From NCBI RefSeq assembly GCF_016834655.1, contig NZ_JAENHP010000032.1, positions 1 to 64,000 of the forward strand: 64,000 nt of DNA. The letters are read 5' to 3'. Source of the stretch: Paractinoplanes ovalisporus. GTDB taxonomy: Bacteria; Actinomycetota; Actinomycetes; Mycobacteriales; Micromonosporaceae. The notes under the pieces were generated by a model. That model was not told where the DNA came from. It was given only the letters and a program-made list of their open reading frames with translations, and did no database searches. This document shows positions 7,126 through 16,947 of this stretch, one piece after another. Both the position numbers and the translations under genes were made by a program. The stretch's first letter is position 1. Every line of letters begins with the position of its first letter.

Positions 7126-7750
7126 CCAGCTGCCAGACCTTCGTACGGCGGGTGGGCACGCTCTCCAGCGAGACCGGCACCGGGATGTCGTGGACAGCCC
7201 GCTCGATCAGGCCCGAGTCGGGCAGGTAGGCCCGGCCGGGGTCGCCGACCAGCACCAGGGAACCGCGGCCGGCCGCGCGGCGCAGGAACGGCAGCACTCG
7301 GGCGGCCATCTCGCGGCTGTAGAAGACGTCGCCGGCCAGCACCACGCCGTACTCGTCGTCGGTGTCGAGGATGTCCGCCTCCAGGGTGCGGACCTCGACG
7401 TCGTTGGCGATGGCGTTGGCGGTGGTGGCGGCCAGCGAATACGGGTCGATGTCGTTGGCCGTGACCGGGCGGGCGCCGGCCACCGCGGCCGCCACCGCGA
7501 CCAGGCCCGAGCCGGTCGCGAGGTCGAGAACCGAGCGGCCGGAGACCAGGTCGGGGTGGTCGATCACATGCCGGGCCAGGGCCTGCCCACCGGCCCAGGC
7601 GAAGGCCCAGAACGGTGGCGGCTGCTCGGCGCCGAGCTCCTCCGTCTTCTCCCACAGCGCGATCGGCTCGTCCGCCTGGAAGAGGGTGATCTCGGGGACG
7701 AACGGGACGGGCGCGGGGGCGGTGTTGCCGCGGATGAACTCGAGAAGCAC
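7115..7750 (-). CDS. Class I SAM-dependent methyltransferase
   Basis: A 211-residue Rossmann-fold methyltransferase. Motif I is VLDLATGSGLVAVAAAVAGA, motif II NDIDPYSLAATTANA, and LAGDVFYSREMA is in the motif IV position. The preceding PPPFWAFAWAGGQALARHV is typical of the nicotinamide N-methyltransferase / ETF-beta lysine methyltransferase-like group (METTL20 relatives), so the substrate is likely a protein lysine, but this is inference. Its 3' end overlaps the convergent galE gene by 11 bp. The start at 7750 is an ATG. Confidence 0.87.
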   Translation of the reverse strand: MLLEFIRGNTAPAPVPFVPEITLFQADEPIALWEKTEELGAEQPPPFWAFAWAGGQALARHVIDHPDLVSGRSVLDLATGSGLVAVAAAVAGARPVTANDIDPYSLAATTANAIANDVEVRTLEADILDTDDEYGVVLAGDVFYSREMAARVLPFLRRAAGRGSLVLVGDPGRAYLPDSGLIERAVHDIPVPVSLESVPTRRTKVWQLVNR

Positions 7751-7830
7751 CAGACGATTGTGCCCGGTTCCTCAACCTGGCCCGCGCCGGACCGATCAGA
7801 CGGACCGTCCCCCACAGAGAAGGAACCCCT

Positions 7831-10800
7831 ATGCCGGCACGGTGGGCCGCCGCACTCTTCGGCGGCTGGATGGCGGTGCTCGCGGTGGCCTTCGTGCTGG
7901 TGCCCACCGGCGCGCAGACCCCGGTACGCCTGCTCGCCGGTCTCACGGCCGTCGTCGTGGTGACCCTCGGCGTGCGGCGCAACCGGCCCGCCCACCGGTT
8001 CCCGTGGCGGATGCTCACGACCGCGCTCGTGCTCTCGGTGCTGGGCACCGGCCTCTACCGGGCACCCGACTGGGCCCACTCGGTGCTGCCGGACCTGGTC
8101 GACGTCGGCTCGCTGCTGGTGCTGGTCAGCTATCCGGTGCTCGCCGTCATGCTCGTGGCCCTGGTGCGCCGCCGGGCCGGCAATCCCCGGGACCGGGCCG
8201 CGCTGCTCGACTCGCTGACCGTCACGTCCGGAGTCGCGCTGCTCGTCTGGAGCTTTTTGCTCGGCCCCAACCTGCGCGGGTCGGTCGCCGAGACCTGGCA
8301 GCAGATCGCGTTCCCGCTCGGCGACCTGCTGCTGGTCGGCCTGCTGGCCCGGCTGTTCGTCAGCGGCGTCACGGCCCGCGCCGGCCGGCTGCTCGGCGCC
8401 GGGCTGGTGCTGATGCTGATCAGCGACGTCGGGTACGAGATCTCGCTGCTCGACGGCACCACCACCATCGTCGGCCTCGGCCGTATCGCCTTCTACACCG
8501 CCGCCGGCCTGGCCGCGCTGCACCCCTCGATGGCCGAGCTCGACCGCCCGGCCGGGCTGCCCGTCGCCCAGCTGGGCCGGGGCCGCCTCGCCCTGCTCGG
8601 GATCGCCTCGATGATCTCCCCGGCCGTGCTGCTGGTCCGCATGGTGCGCGACGGAGAGGTGCCCGACCTGACCGTGGTCGCCGTGCTCAGCGCGCTGACG
8701 TTCCTGCTGGTGCTGGCCCGGATGGCCGACATCATGGCGAGCCACCGGCTGGCCCTGGGCCGGGAACGGGCGCTGCGCGAGGCCTCGGCCGCCCTCGTCT
8801 CGGCCGCCGACACCGAGGAGGTCGGAGCGGCCGTCCGTACGGCGGTGGCTCATCTGCTTCCCCCGGACACCCCGCACGGGGTCGTCCTGGCCGTCACCAT
8901 CGCCGAGAACGGGCCGCTCTCACCCGAGGCCTCCGAGCAGGCGGCGCTGGACCGCTCGACCGGAACCGCCGCCCGGCTGGTGCCGACCCGCGACGTGGAC
9001 TGGGCAGTGTCGGTACGGCTGGCCCACCACCCGCTGACCCTGCGCTGCCCGATGGTGCTGGCCGACCGGCCCACCGGCGACCCGCTCGTCGGGGTGCTGC
9101 ACGTGGCCGCCCCGGCGCCGGTGCTGCCCGGGCTGCTGCGCGCGATCGAGGTGCTGGCCACCCAGGCCGCCCTCGCCCTCGAGCGGATCGGGCTCAGCCA
9201 GGAGGTGATCCGCCGCAACAGCGAGACCTATTTCCGGACGCTCGTGCAGAAGACCTCCGACGTCATCCTCATCGTCGACGAGGCGGACCGGATCCGGTAC
9301 GCCAGTCCCTCCGCGACCACCGTGCTCGGCGCCGACCCGACCGGGTTCGACATGCCCGCCGTGATCCACCCGGCCGAGAGCTCGCGCCTGATCGAGGTGC
9401 TGGCCTCCCTGCGTACGGGGGAAGGGTCTGCCGAAGGCCTTGATTTCCGCGCCGTGACCGCCGACCGGGCCGAGGTCGTGCTCGAGATGCACGGCCAGGA
9501 CCTGCGCTCCGACCCGACCGTGGCCGCGCTCGTGCTGACCCTGCGCGACGTGACCGAGCGACGCCGGCTCGAGGCCGAACTGACCCACCGGGTGTTCCAT
9601 GACGCGATGACCGGGCTGGCCAACCGGGTGCTGTTCCACGACCGGCTCGGCCACGCGCTGGCCCGCGGCGCCCGCGACGGCTCGGTGGTCGGCGTCCTGT
9701 TCATCGACCTCGACGACTTCAAGAAGGTCAACGACACGCTCGGGCACGCGGTGGGTGACCAGCTGCTGATCGGCGTGGCCAACCGGATCGCGGGCGCCCT
9801 GCGGGCCGACGACACCGCGGCCCGGCTCGGCGGTGACGAGTTCGCCGCGCTGGTCGAGAACGTGCAGGACCCGGGCGCGGTCGAGGAGACGGCCCAGCGG
9901 ATCCTGGCCGCGATGGCCGAGCCGATCATCCTCGACGACGGCTCCGAGCTGACCGCGGTGGCCAGCATCGGCATCACCACCACGCCCGAGGCCGACACTG
10001 CGGACGAGCTGCTGCGCCAGGCCGACCTGGCCCTCTATGTGGCCAAGGGGGCCGGCAAGAACCAGTGGCGCCGCTACCAGGCCCACCTGCACGGCGCGAT
10101 GGTGGAGCGGCTGGAACTGCGCTCGGCCCTCGACCACGCGGTGCACGAGGGCCACTTCCTGCTCGCGTACCAGCCGATCGTGGATCTGACGACCGACGAG
10201 GCGGTGGGCTTCGAGGCCCTGGTGCGCTGGCACCACCCGACCCGCGGGGTGATCGCGCCGGCCGAGTTCCTGGAGGTCGCCGAGGAGAGCGGCCTGGTCG
10301 TGCCGATGGGCCGCTGGGTGCTCGACCAGGCCCTGCACACGGTCGCGCAGTGGTGGCGGACGTTGCCGCGCAGCCGCCGGCCGTACGTCAGCGTCAACGT
10401 GTCGGCCCGGCAGTTCCGCGAGGGCAACTTCGTCGAGCAGGTGAAGCAGTCCCTCGCGTACGCCGGGGTGCCGCCGCAGGCGCTGATGCTGGAGCTCTCC
10501 GAGGCCCTGCTGGACGGCGGGCACGACGCGATCTGGGACGACCTGGCCGTGCTGCGCGACTTCGGCGTCGGCATCGCGGTCGACGACTTCGGCACGCGCC
10601 ACGCGTCCCCCGGCGACCTGCGCCGCCGCCCGGTCGACGTGGTGAAGATCGACAAGGGTTTCGCCGACGACACCACGCTGATCGCCGGCCTGGTCACGCT
10701 GGCCCGCACCCTGGGCCTGACGGTGATCGCCGAGGGCGTCGAGTCCCCGGCCCACCGCGACCTGCTGATCCGGCTGGGCTGCCCGCTCGGCCAGGGCTAC

Positions 10801-10872
10801 CTGCTCTCGAGCCCGCTCGACGGCACCGAGGCCCTGAGCCGGATGTCCGGCCACCTGCCGCTGGTCGCCTAG
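7831..10872 (+). CDS. Membrane diguanylate cyclase/phosphodiesterase (PAS-GGDEF-EAL)
   Basis: This 1013-residue protein turns over cyclic di-GMP. About 8 membrane helices occupy residues 1-310, followed by a GAF-like region (about 320-455), a PAS domain (about 465-590), a GGDEF domain with intact LGGDEFAAL near residue 668, and an EAL domain with FEALVRW near 795. In the EAL half I see NVSARQF, ELSEALL, VDDFG, VKIDKGF, IAEGVES and GQGYLLSSP, so the metal and catalytic residues look present. The loop after DDFG reads TRHASPGDL instead of TGYSSL, which is unusual. No I-site RxxD was identified with confidence. ATG 7831 has GAAGGA-like upstream sequence. Confidence 0.92.
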   Translation: MPARWAAALFGGWMAVLAVAFVLVPTGAQTPVRLLAGLTAVVVVTLGVRRNRPAHRFPWRMLTTALVLSVLGTGLYRAPDWAHSVLPDLVDVGSLLVLVSYPVLAVMLVALVRRRAGNPRDRAALLDSLTVTSGVALLVWSFLLGPNLRGSVAETWQQIAFPLGDLLLVGLLARLFVSGVTARAGRLLGAGLVLMLISDVGYEISLLDGTTTIVGLGRIAFYTAAGLAALHPSMAELDRPAGLPVAQLGRGRLALLGIASMISPAVLLVRMVRDGEVPDLTVVAVLSALTFLLVLARMADIMASHRLALGRERALREASAALVSAADTEEVGAAVRTAVAHLLPPDTPHGVVLAVTIAENGPLSPEASEQAALDRSTGTAARLVPTRDVDWAVSVRLAHHPLTLRCPMVLADRPTGDPLVGVLHVAAPAPVLPGLLRAIEVLATQAALALERIGLSQEVIRRNSETYFRTLVQKTSDVILIVDEADRIRYASPSATTVLGADPTGFDMPAVIHPAESSRLIEVLASLRTGEGSAEGLDFRAVTADRAEVVLEMHGQDLRSDPTVAALVLTLRDVTERRRLEAELTHRVFHDAMTGLANRVLFHDRLGHALARGARDGSVVGVLFIDLDDFKKVNDTLGHAVGDQLLIGVANRIAGALRADDTAARLGGDEFAALVENVQDPGAVEETAQRILAAMAEPIILDDGSELTAVASIGITTTPEADTADELLRQADLALYVAKGAGKNQWRRYQAHLHGAMVERLELRSALDHAVHEGHFLLAYQPIVDLTTDEAVGFEALVRWHHPTRGVIAPAEFLEVAEESGLVVPMGRWVLDQALHTVAQWWRTLPRSRRPYVSVNVSARQFREGNFVEQVKQSLAYAGVPPQALMLELSEALLDGGHDAIWDDLAVLRDFGVGIAVDDFGTRHASPGDLRRRPVDVVKIDKGFADDTTLIAGLVTLARTLGLTVIAEGVESPAHRDLLIRLGCPLGQGYLLSSPLDGTEALSRMSGHLPLVA

Positions 10873-10880
10873 AAAAGGGC

Positions 10881-13800
10881 CTAGCCGAACTCGATGGCGA
10901 GGAACCCGGTGCGGAACTGGAAGACGACCAGTCCGTCCTGCGCAGCGCAGTGGTAGACCGCGTGATGGACCGGAACCGTCATGAGAACGGTGCCGTTCAG
11001 CGGATCCCAGACCCGGACGATCCGATCCTCGCCTGCGGTGATCAGCACGGTGCGGCCGTCGATGGTGGCGCCGCAGATGCCGTGGGCCTCGCCGGTGTAG
11101 GCGATCAGTTCGTGCTGGAGGGTGCCGGAACGGGGATCCCAGATACGAACCCGGCCGTCGGTGCTTGACGAGGCCACCAGGTCACGTCCGGTGGCGGGGA
11201 GAGGAATGATCCGGTGCACCGGCCGGTTGCCGGGCAGCACGAACGCGAGGCGTCCGGACTCCACCTCCCAGAGCCGGATGTTGCCGAGATTGTCGGCCGA
11301 CGCGAGCATGCCGTTTCGGCCGACCGCGACGAAACAGGCCGCCACGGTGTGCTCCCGGAAGCCGCCGAAGTAGCGCTCCGGGAACAAACGGGTGCGCAAG
11401 CGTTGGCGGACCGTGCTGTGTCGCTGCCAACCGGCCTGGTGCTGCCACGTGTGCAAGGTGAGGTCGCGGCCGAGGACGGCGAGCCCGGGCTGTTGGCCGA
11501 CGAAGGTGGGGCCGATGACGAACGGGTAGTACCGAAGCCGGGCGCCGAGGTCACGGCGTTGCCGGGTCGCGGGATCCCAGTCGACGACGGTGCCGTCGCT
11601 GCGGGCCAGCGCCAGATGTACGCCGTCGTCGGTGGGGAAGCAGCACATCGCGTCGACGCGGCCGATGATGTCCGGTAGCTGCCGGCCGGTGTGGCCGTCC
11701 CGGAACCGGACCGTCCCGTCGTGCGCTCCCACCGCCAGGTGCGTGCGCCCCTGCACCTTGATGGTCAGAGCCTCCCGGAGCGAGCCGGCGCGCGGAGGTT
11801 CCGAGTCCTGTCGTTCACCAGCCGCCGGGTCCCACAGCCGGACGGTGCCGTCCTCGCTGGCGGTGGCCAGCAACGGACGGTCGCCGACGGGCACGGTGCA
11901 GACATCGCGGATCGGGCCGGTGTGCCCGGCCAGTTCACCCATCGGCCGTCCGTTGGTCGGGTCGAACAGGCGGAGCTCCTCGCCGTCCCCGGCCACCGCG
12001 AGCAGGGTGTTCCCGCCGACGCGGACCTCACACATCGCGTTGACGACGGTGAAGTGGTGCTGCCACCGGTCGATCTCCTGCCCGCTCGCCGGGTGCCACA
12101 ACCTGATCGTGCCGTCGGCGGATGCGGAGGCGAGGACGATGTGGCCCGGCACCGAAACGGTGCAGAGCGCGGCGACCTTGCGATCGTGGTCGTCACGCCG
12201 GCGCCGCTCGACGCCTTTCTCGACGTCCCAGAAGCGCACCGTCCGGTCGTATCCGGCCGATGCCAGTAAGGTCTCGCCGCCGGTCACCACCGGGCAGAGC
12301 GCGAGCACGTCGCCGACGTGGCCCACCAGCTCGCGTTTCTGCCGGGTGACGGGGTCCCACAGCGTGAGGATGCCGTCGGCGTCGCAACCGGCCAGCAGGA
12401 CCCGTTCCCCCGCTGGAACGACGCAGCACGGGGGACGCAGGGCGTTGCCGTTCAGAAGTTGGTGCGGATGCCCGCTTTCGGGATCGAGCGCCAGAATCGA
12501 GTTCTGAGCGCCGACGACGAGCAGCGCATGGTCGTTCGACACCGTGGGACGCAGCGTGAGGACCTGCTTGGCGAGGCCGGCCACTTCCCGTTCGGCCTGG
12601 CTGGTCTCGGGGTTCCAGAGCTTGAGCGTTCCCTCGACGTCAGCGGACACGAGAAGCGTCCTGTTCCCGACCTGGACCGTGCAGAGCGCCGCCACGCCGG
12701 CCTTGTGGCCCTCCAGCACCGTCCACTCCGAGCGCCGGCCGGCCGTCGCCCACAGCCCTCGGTAGGGCGCGGCCCGGCCGGCGGCCACGTCGGTCTTCAC
12801 GCCTTCGAGAACCGCCGTCACGCTCATCATCGCGGCGCGCTCGTCGGCGCCCACGGTAGCGGCGCCCGGGGTCAGGCGCAGGAGGTGAGCGCGTTGCCGG
12901 CCGGCCTCGGTCGTGGCATCGGCCGCGAGCGCGGTGAGCCGCAAGAGATCGCCGTGCAGCTGAAACTCCTCGTTCGCGAGAACGTCGTCGATCACGCCGC
13001 CGGCATGCGCGTGATAAGGCAGCGACCGCAACAGATAGGGATCCGCTTTACGCCACCCGGTGGAGCCGCCGAGGGACATGAGCGCGTCCGCGATAGCAGC
13101 CTGGTCCTGGGCCGCCGCCCGATCGCGGTGGCGAAGAAGGGCGTCGTTGAGCGCCTGATGGAACAGCCTGAACCGTTTGCCCTGCCCGTCCGTCGTGACC
13201 TCGACGAGGAAGTTCGCCGCCGAGGACCGGGCGAAGGTCTCCAGGTCGTCCAGTCGTACCTGTTCGCCCAGCGCACTCAGGAAGCATCGCCACAAAGCGG
13301 GGGACAGACCCGGAGCCTGGGCGTAGGCCAGCGCCGTCAGCACCAGTTCGGCCGGCGCGGAGCCGACCGGGTTCAACGGTCGGACGTACGCGGCCAGGGC
13401 CGTGTCCACGTCGGGTGGGAAGGTCATTTCGGCGGTGTCGACCGGTGTCTTGTCGTAGAGCCCGTGTCGGCGTGCGACCAGGCCGGCCACCAGGAAGTTG
13501 CGCTCGGCCAGTTCGGCGATGCGGACCGCGACCGGCTCGGCTACGGCGTCGTCGGCGTACGGATTGTCGTGCCGCTCGGCCCCGATGAGCTGCAGCGTGG
13601 CCGTCGCGTAGGCGGCCAGATCGTTGACTTGGAAGTACTTCTCGTCGTCGAGGTCGATGACGGTCCGGCCGGAACCGAACCGGGTCAGCAGATCGCCGCC
13701 GTCGTCCGCACGGCGGGTGCCGATCACGACCTGGACGCCCAGCTTGCCGCAGTGCCGGGCGAGCGGAAGGACGATCTCGTCGATGATCTGTCGTGCTTCC

Positions 13801-14951
13801 AGCGGCGTGTTCGCCTCGTCGAGCGCGTCGATCACGAGGTTGAGCCGGCCCTCGGGCCGGGCCGTGAACCTCTTCCGGAGCACGGATTCCAGGTCGGACA
13901 CCCGTACGGGTAGACGCACCGACGCGGCTCGGGCGATCTCCACTGCGACGTCGAGAGCGGTCTTGCCCTTGACGTGCACCGCGCATCCGACCGAGCCGAC
14001 ACTGGCCTTGACGTTGTCGTCGTTCGCCGGCAGCGCGGCCCGGATACCCATGTCCGCCGTTGTGACCACGCGGCCGAGAACGGCGGACTTGCCCACCCCC
14101 GGGGAACCGGTGATCACCAGGATCCGGTCGTCCGTATCCGGGCGGTCCAGCCAGTCCACGATCTCGGTGAGCGCGGTCCGGCGGCCCCGGAACCGGTAAC
14201 CCGCCTCGGTGTCGACCGAGACCCCGCGGGCTCGTGGCCGCCAGTGGCGCCCGGCCTCGGCGTCGGTCTCGAGGGACCATCCCCAGGCGGCGAGCGCCGA
14301 CTCGCCGGCGGTCGCGATCGACCAGGCTGCGAGCCCGGAGATCTTCTCGCCCGGAAGTTCGCGGTCGGCCTGCGACAGGGTGATGGCGAGCGCGTCGCCC
14401 CGGCGCTCACCGGAGGTGCGGGCCTGCCCGACCAGGCCGACGATGGCCTGATAGCGGGGCGACCACAACCCCGTACCGCTGAAACCCTTGCTGACCACGT
14501 ACCGGGAATCGGTCTCCAGACGCACCCAGCCGTATCCGAGTGTGGCGCCCACACTGCCCCACGCGTCACTCCCGAGGCCTTTCGGCACATCCTCGGGGAA
14601 GCCGAACGCCCACCACGGCTCGTCGACCAGATCCGTGCCGTCCGGGCAGAGCAACGGAGCGGGGATGACCGCCTCGGGAACCCGTTCGACGAGTTCGAGA
14701 ACCGCCACGTCGGCGTCTGCCGCCGCCCGGACCTCGGTGACCCGCCGACGCAGGGACCGGGGAACGCCCGCCTTGGGGAAAGCCACCCAGACGGCCGAAT
14801 CCTGCTTCGCCACGACGTGATGACAGGTGAGCACCCGGGTGCCGTCGATGACGACACCGCTGCCGAGTGTGCGTTCGCCCGTCGGACCGTCATGGATGCT
14901 GACGGTCCAGGGGTCCTTGCGCGGGCGGTTATTCGGTGGGCTGGCCGTCAT
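10881..14951 (-). CDS. Trypsin-like protease / STAND NTPase / WD40 protein
   Basis: A 1356-residue three-part protein. Residues 1-200 are a trypsin-like serine protease: LTCHHVV (His45), ADVAVLEL (Asp81) and KGFSGTGLW (Ser158, where most relatives have G-x-S-G-G). Residues about 255-560 are a STAND/NACHT-type NTPase with Walker A TGSPGVGKSAVLG (282-289) and Walker B NLVIDALDEA (371-380). After a helical linker, residues about 740-1356 are WD40 repeats (e.g. ATASEDGTVRLWDPAAGE), a likely ligand-sensing propeller. No signal peptide. Known analogues in actinobacteria are proposed conflict or cell-death proteins in which NTP-driven oligomerisation releases protease activity. It overlaps the Trypco1-like gene upstream by 23 bp, so the two form an operon. 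Confidence 0.92.
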   Translation of the reverse strand: MTASPPNNRPRKDPWTVSIHDGPTGERTLGSGVVIDGTRVLTCHHVVAKQDSAVWVAFPKAGVPRSLRRRVTEVRAAADADVAVLELVERVPEAVIPAPLLCPDGTDLVDEPWWAFGFPEDVPKGLGSDAWGSVGATLGYGWVRLETDSRYVVSKGFSGTGLWSPRYQAIVGLVGQARTSGERRGDALAITLSQADRELPGEKISGLAAWSIATAGESALAAWGWSLETDAEAGRHWRPRARGVSVDTEAGYRFRGRRTALTEIVDWLDRPDTDDRILVITGSPGVGKSAVLGRVVTTADMGIRAALPANDDNVKASVGSVGCAVHVKGKTALDVAVEIARAASVRLPVRVSDLESVLRKRFTARPEGRLNLVIDALDEANTPLEARQIIDEIVLPLARHCGKLGVQVVIGTRRADDGGDLLTRFGSGRTVIDLDDEKYFQVNDLAAYATATLQLIGAERHDNPYADDAVAEPVAVRIAELAERNFLVAGLVARRHGLYDKTPVDTAEMTFPPDVDTALAAYVRPLNPVGSAPAELVLTALAYAQAPGLSPALWRCFLSALGEQVRLDDLETFARSSAANFLVEVTTDGQGKRFRLFHQALNDALLRHRDRAAAQDQAAIADALMSLGGSTGWRKADPYLLRSLPYHAHAGGVIDDVLANEEFQLHGDLLRLTALAADATTEAGRQRAHLLRLTPGAATVGADERAAMMSVTAVLEGVKTDVAAGRAAPYRGLWATAGRRSEWTVLEGHKAGVAALCTVQVGNRTLLVSADVEGTLKLWNPETSQAEREVAGLAKQVLTLRPTVSNDHALLVVGAQNSILALDPESGHPHQLLNGNALRPPCCVVPAGERVLLAGCDADGILTLWDPVTRQKRELVGHVGDVLALCPVVTGGETLLASAGYDRTVRFWDVEKGVERRRRDDHDRKVAALCTVSVPGHIVLASASADGTIRLWHPASGQEIDRWQHHFTVVNAMCEVRVGGNTLLAVAGDGEELRLFDPTNGRPMGELAGHTGPIRDVCTVPVGDRPLLATASEDGTVRLWDPAAGERQDSEPPRAGSLREALTIKVQGRTHLAVGAHDGTVRFRDGHTGRQLPDIIGRVDAMCCFPTDDGVHLALARSDGTVVDWDPATRQRRDLGARLRYYPFVIGPTFVGQQPGLAVLGRDLTLHTWQHQAGWQRHSTVRQRLRTRLFPERYFGGFREHTVAACFVAVGRNGMLASADNLGNIRLWEVESGRLAFVLPGNRPVHRIIPLPATGRDLVASSSTDGRVRIWDPRSGTLQHELIAYTGEAHGICGATIDGRTVLITAGEDRIVRVWDPLNGTVLMTVPVHHAVYHCAAQDGLVVFQFRTGFLAIEFG

Positions 14952-15282
14952 CGGCGGATCCGTCGTCGCCGGCGTCCGGTTGCTGATCGGGACCCCAGGT
15001 CATGGTGACCTCGAAGTTGCCCTCGGTGGCGGCCTTGGCCACCAGCCAGTTGGCCGTGCCGGTGACTTTGACGCCGAACTTGACCTGGATCGTGTCGGGG
15101 GCGACCTGACGGACCTGGTCGAGCACCGCGCGGGCGGCCGAGACCGCGGGCTCGACCGCCGCCTTCACATAGCCCGCCACATCGTCGGCCCCGGCCGGCA
15201 CAAAACCCTCGACCGGCTCGATCTCGAACCCTACGGTGATCCCGTCATCGACCGTGTAGGTGACCACCTGTGAGGACGTCAC
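14929..15282 (-). CDS. Trypsin-co-occurring domain 1 (Trypco1 / CU044_2847 family) protein
   Basis: The 117-residue protein matches the pattern of the Trypco1 family: VTYTVDDGITVGFEIEP, a central VAGYVKAAVEPAVSAARAVL helix, then QVKFGVKVTGTANWLVAKAA and FEVTMTW, with an acidic disordered tail. The family is known for lying beside trypsin-containing STAND NTPases, and that is its place here: its last 23 bp overlap the start of the protease-NTPase-WD40 gene. The proposed role is a partner or adaptor of the protease; its molecular function is not established. ATG 15282 is preceded by GGAGG on the minus strand. Confidence 0.88.
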   Translation of the reverse strand: MTSSQVVTYTVDDGITVGFEIEPVEGFVPAGADDVAGYVKAAVEPAVSAARAVLDQVRQVAPDTIQVKFGVKVTGTANWLVAKAATEGNFEVTMTWGPDQQPDAGDDGSADDGQPTE

Positions 15283-15368
15283 TTCGCCTCCCTGAGTGCG
15301 TGACTGTCCACATAATGCCAGCGCGGCGCACGGCGATCTCAGGTCACCCGATCGTGGTCGGGTACCGG

Positions 15369-16448
15369 TCAGTAGGGGTTGCCGGTTCCGGGGAGGCGGC
15401 CCTTCAGCAGGCCGCCCAGGCGGCCGGGGCGGGCCGGGTCGCCGGTCAGGGGTGGGGCGTTGTCATCGTGGGCGCGGTCGGCCATGCCCGCCACCAGCTC
15501 GGTCAGGGCGTCCACGGCGTTGTGCCGGGGGCGCCAGCCCAGCTCGGAGGCGGCCCGGTCGCAGGACATCAGCGGCGACCTCAGGGCCAGCTCGACCCAG
15601 CCGGCGTCGATCGGCTGCAGGCGCAACCACCAGCTCGCGGCGGCGGCGCCGCGCAGGGCGAAGGCCGGCACCGGCAGCTGGACGCCGTGGAACGTGCGCG
15701 CGGCGAGGGCGGGATCGAGGACCGGGCCGGCGGCGATGTTGAACGCGCCGTGGGCGTCGGAGAGCACGGCCCGGGCGTACGCGTCGGCGACGTCGTCGGC
15801 GTGCACGGCCTGCATCCGCAGCCCCGGGTGGGACGGGACCACCGGCAGCCACTGCGGCTGCAGCAGCCGCGCCGGCAGCAGCGGGCCCGCGAAGTAGCGG
15901 GCGATCTCGGTGCCGACGGCGCGCTGGAAGATCAGGCCGGGGCGGAGCCGGACGACGCGCAGCTGCGGGTGGTCGGCCTCGATCTGGTCGAGCATCCACT
16001 CGACGAGCACCTTGTGCCGGCTGTACGAGGACGGCCGCACCCCGGCGCGCGGCCAGGATTCCCGTACGAAGGCGTCCTTGGGGCCCGCCGAATAGACGCC
16101 GACCGACGAGGCCTGCACGAGCGCGGGGACGCCGGCCCGCAGCACCGCCTTGGCCACGGCGCGACTGCCCAGGACGTTCGTACGGTAAAGCAGTTTCTGA
16201 TCGTGGCTCGGCTGGATCTGCCAGGCCAGGTGCACCACGGCGTCGGCCCCGGCGAACACCTCAGCCAGCTGCTCCTCGGCGGGCGAGGAACCGATGTCGA
16301 CCGAGTGCCACGACGCCTGGGCGTACACCCCGGCCGGGGCCGGCAATCGACGGGCGACGCCCACGAGTTCCACGTCCGGCTCGGCGCTCAGGCGGCGCAG
16401 CAGGGCGGTTCCGGCGTTCCCGGTGGCTCCTACGATCACGACACGCAT
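15369..16448 (-). CDS. NAD-dependent epimerase/dehydratase (extended SDR)
   Basis: A 359-residue extended SDR. VVIVGATGNAGTALLRRL binds the dinucleotide, VHLAWQI replaces the more common VHLAA, and SSYSRHKVLVEW contains the Tyr-x-x-x-Lys catalytic pair. MQAVHADDVADAYARAV and AFNIAAGP are typical of the family. The C-terminal 100 residues, ending in a flexible Pro/Gly tail, presumably form the substrate domain. The substrate is not predictable. The gene is divergent from the molybdenum oxidoreductase operon with a gap of about 60 bp. ATG start at 16448. Confidence 0.85.
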   Translation of the reverse strand: MRVVIVGATGNAGTALLRRLSAEPDVELVGVARRLPAPAGVYAQASWHSVDIGSSPAEEQLAEVFAGADAVVHLAWQIQPSHDQKLLYRTNVLGSRAVAKAVLRAGVPALVQASSVGVYSAGPKDAFVRESWPRAGVRPSSYSRHKVLVEWMLDQIEADHPQLRVVRLRPGLIFQRAVGTEIARYFAGPLLPARLLQPQWLPVVPSHPGLRMQAVHADDVADAYARAVLSDAHGAFNIAAGPVLDPALAARTFHGVQLPVPAFALRGAAAASWWLRLQPIDAGWVELALRSPLMSCDRAASELGWRPRHNAVDALTELVAGMADRAHDDNAPPLTGDPARPGRLGGLLKGRLPGTGNPY

Positions 16449-16510
16449 GTCTTCACGCCTACCCGGCGCCCGGGTGGTTGAACCACATCTGCCCGGGTAC
16501 GCCCGCAGCC

Positions 16511-16947
16511 ATGGATCTACGCGTCAACGGCGAACCGCACAGCCTCGACCTGGACCCGCGCACCACGCTGCTGGACGCGTTGCGCGAGCATATGGGCCTG
16601 ACCGGCGCGAAGAAGGGGTGTGACCACGGGCAGTGCGGCGCCTGCACCGTGCTGCTCGACGGGCGCCGGGTGAACAGCTGCCTGATCCTGGCCGTCACGC
16701 TGGACGGCGCTTCGGTCACCACGATCGAGGGGCTGTCCCACCCCGTACAGGAAGCGTTTCTCGAGCACGACGGGTTTCAGTGCGGCTATTGCACGCCGGG
16801 GCAGATCTGCTCGGCCGTGGGGATGCTGGCCGAGGCGGACGGCGCATCGCTGCCGGACGCCGAGATCCGGGAGCGGATGAGCGGCAACCTGTGCCGGTGC
16901 GGGGCCTATCCGAACATCGTCGCGGCGATCCGGGAGGTGGCGGCCCG

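Noticed and set aside
8920..10854. Long minus-strand frame opposite the GGDEF-EAL gene
   Set aside because: GC-rich antisense shadow with low-complexity Gly/Arg/His composition and no domain.
10873..10880. Transcription terminator between the GGDEF-EAL and WD40 genes
   Set aside because: The 8-bp gap has no hairpin; AAAAGGGCCTAG alone is not enough.
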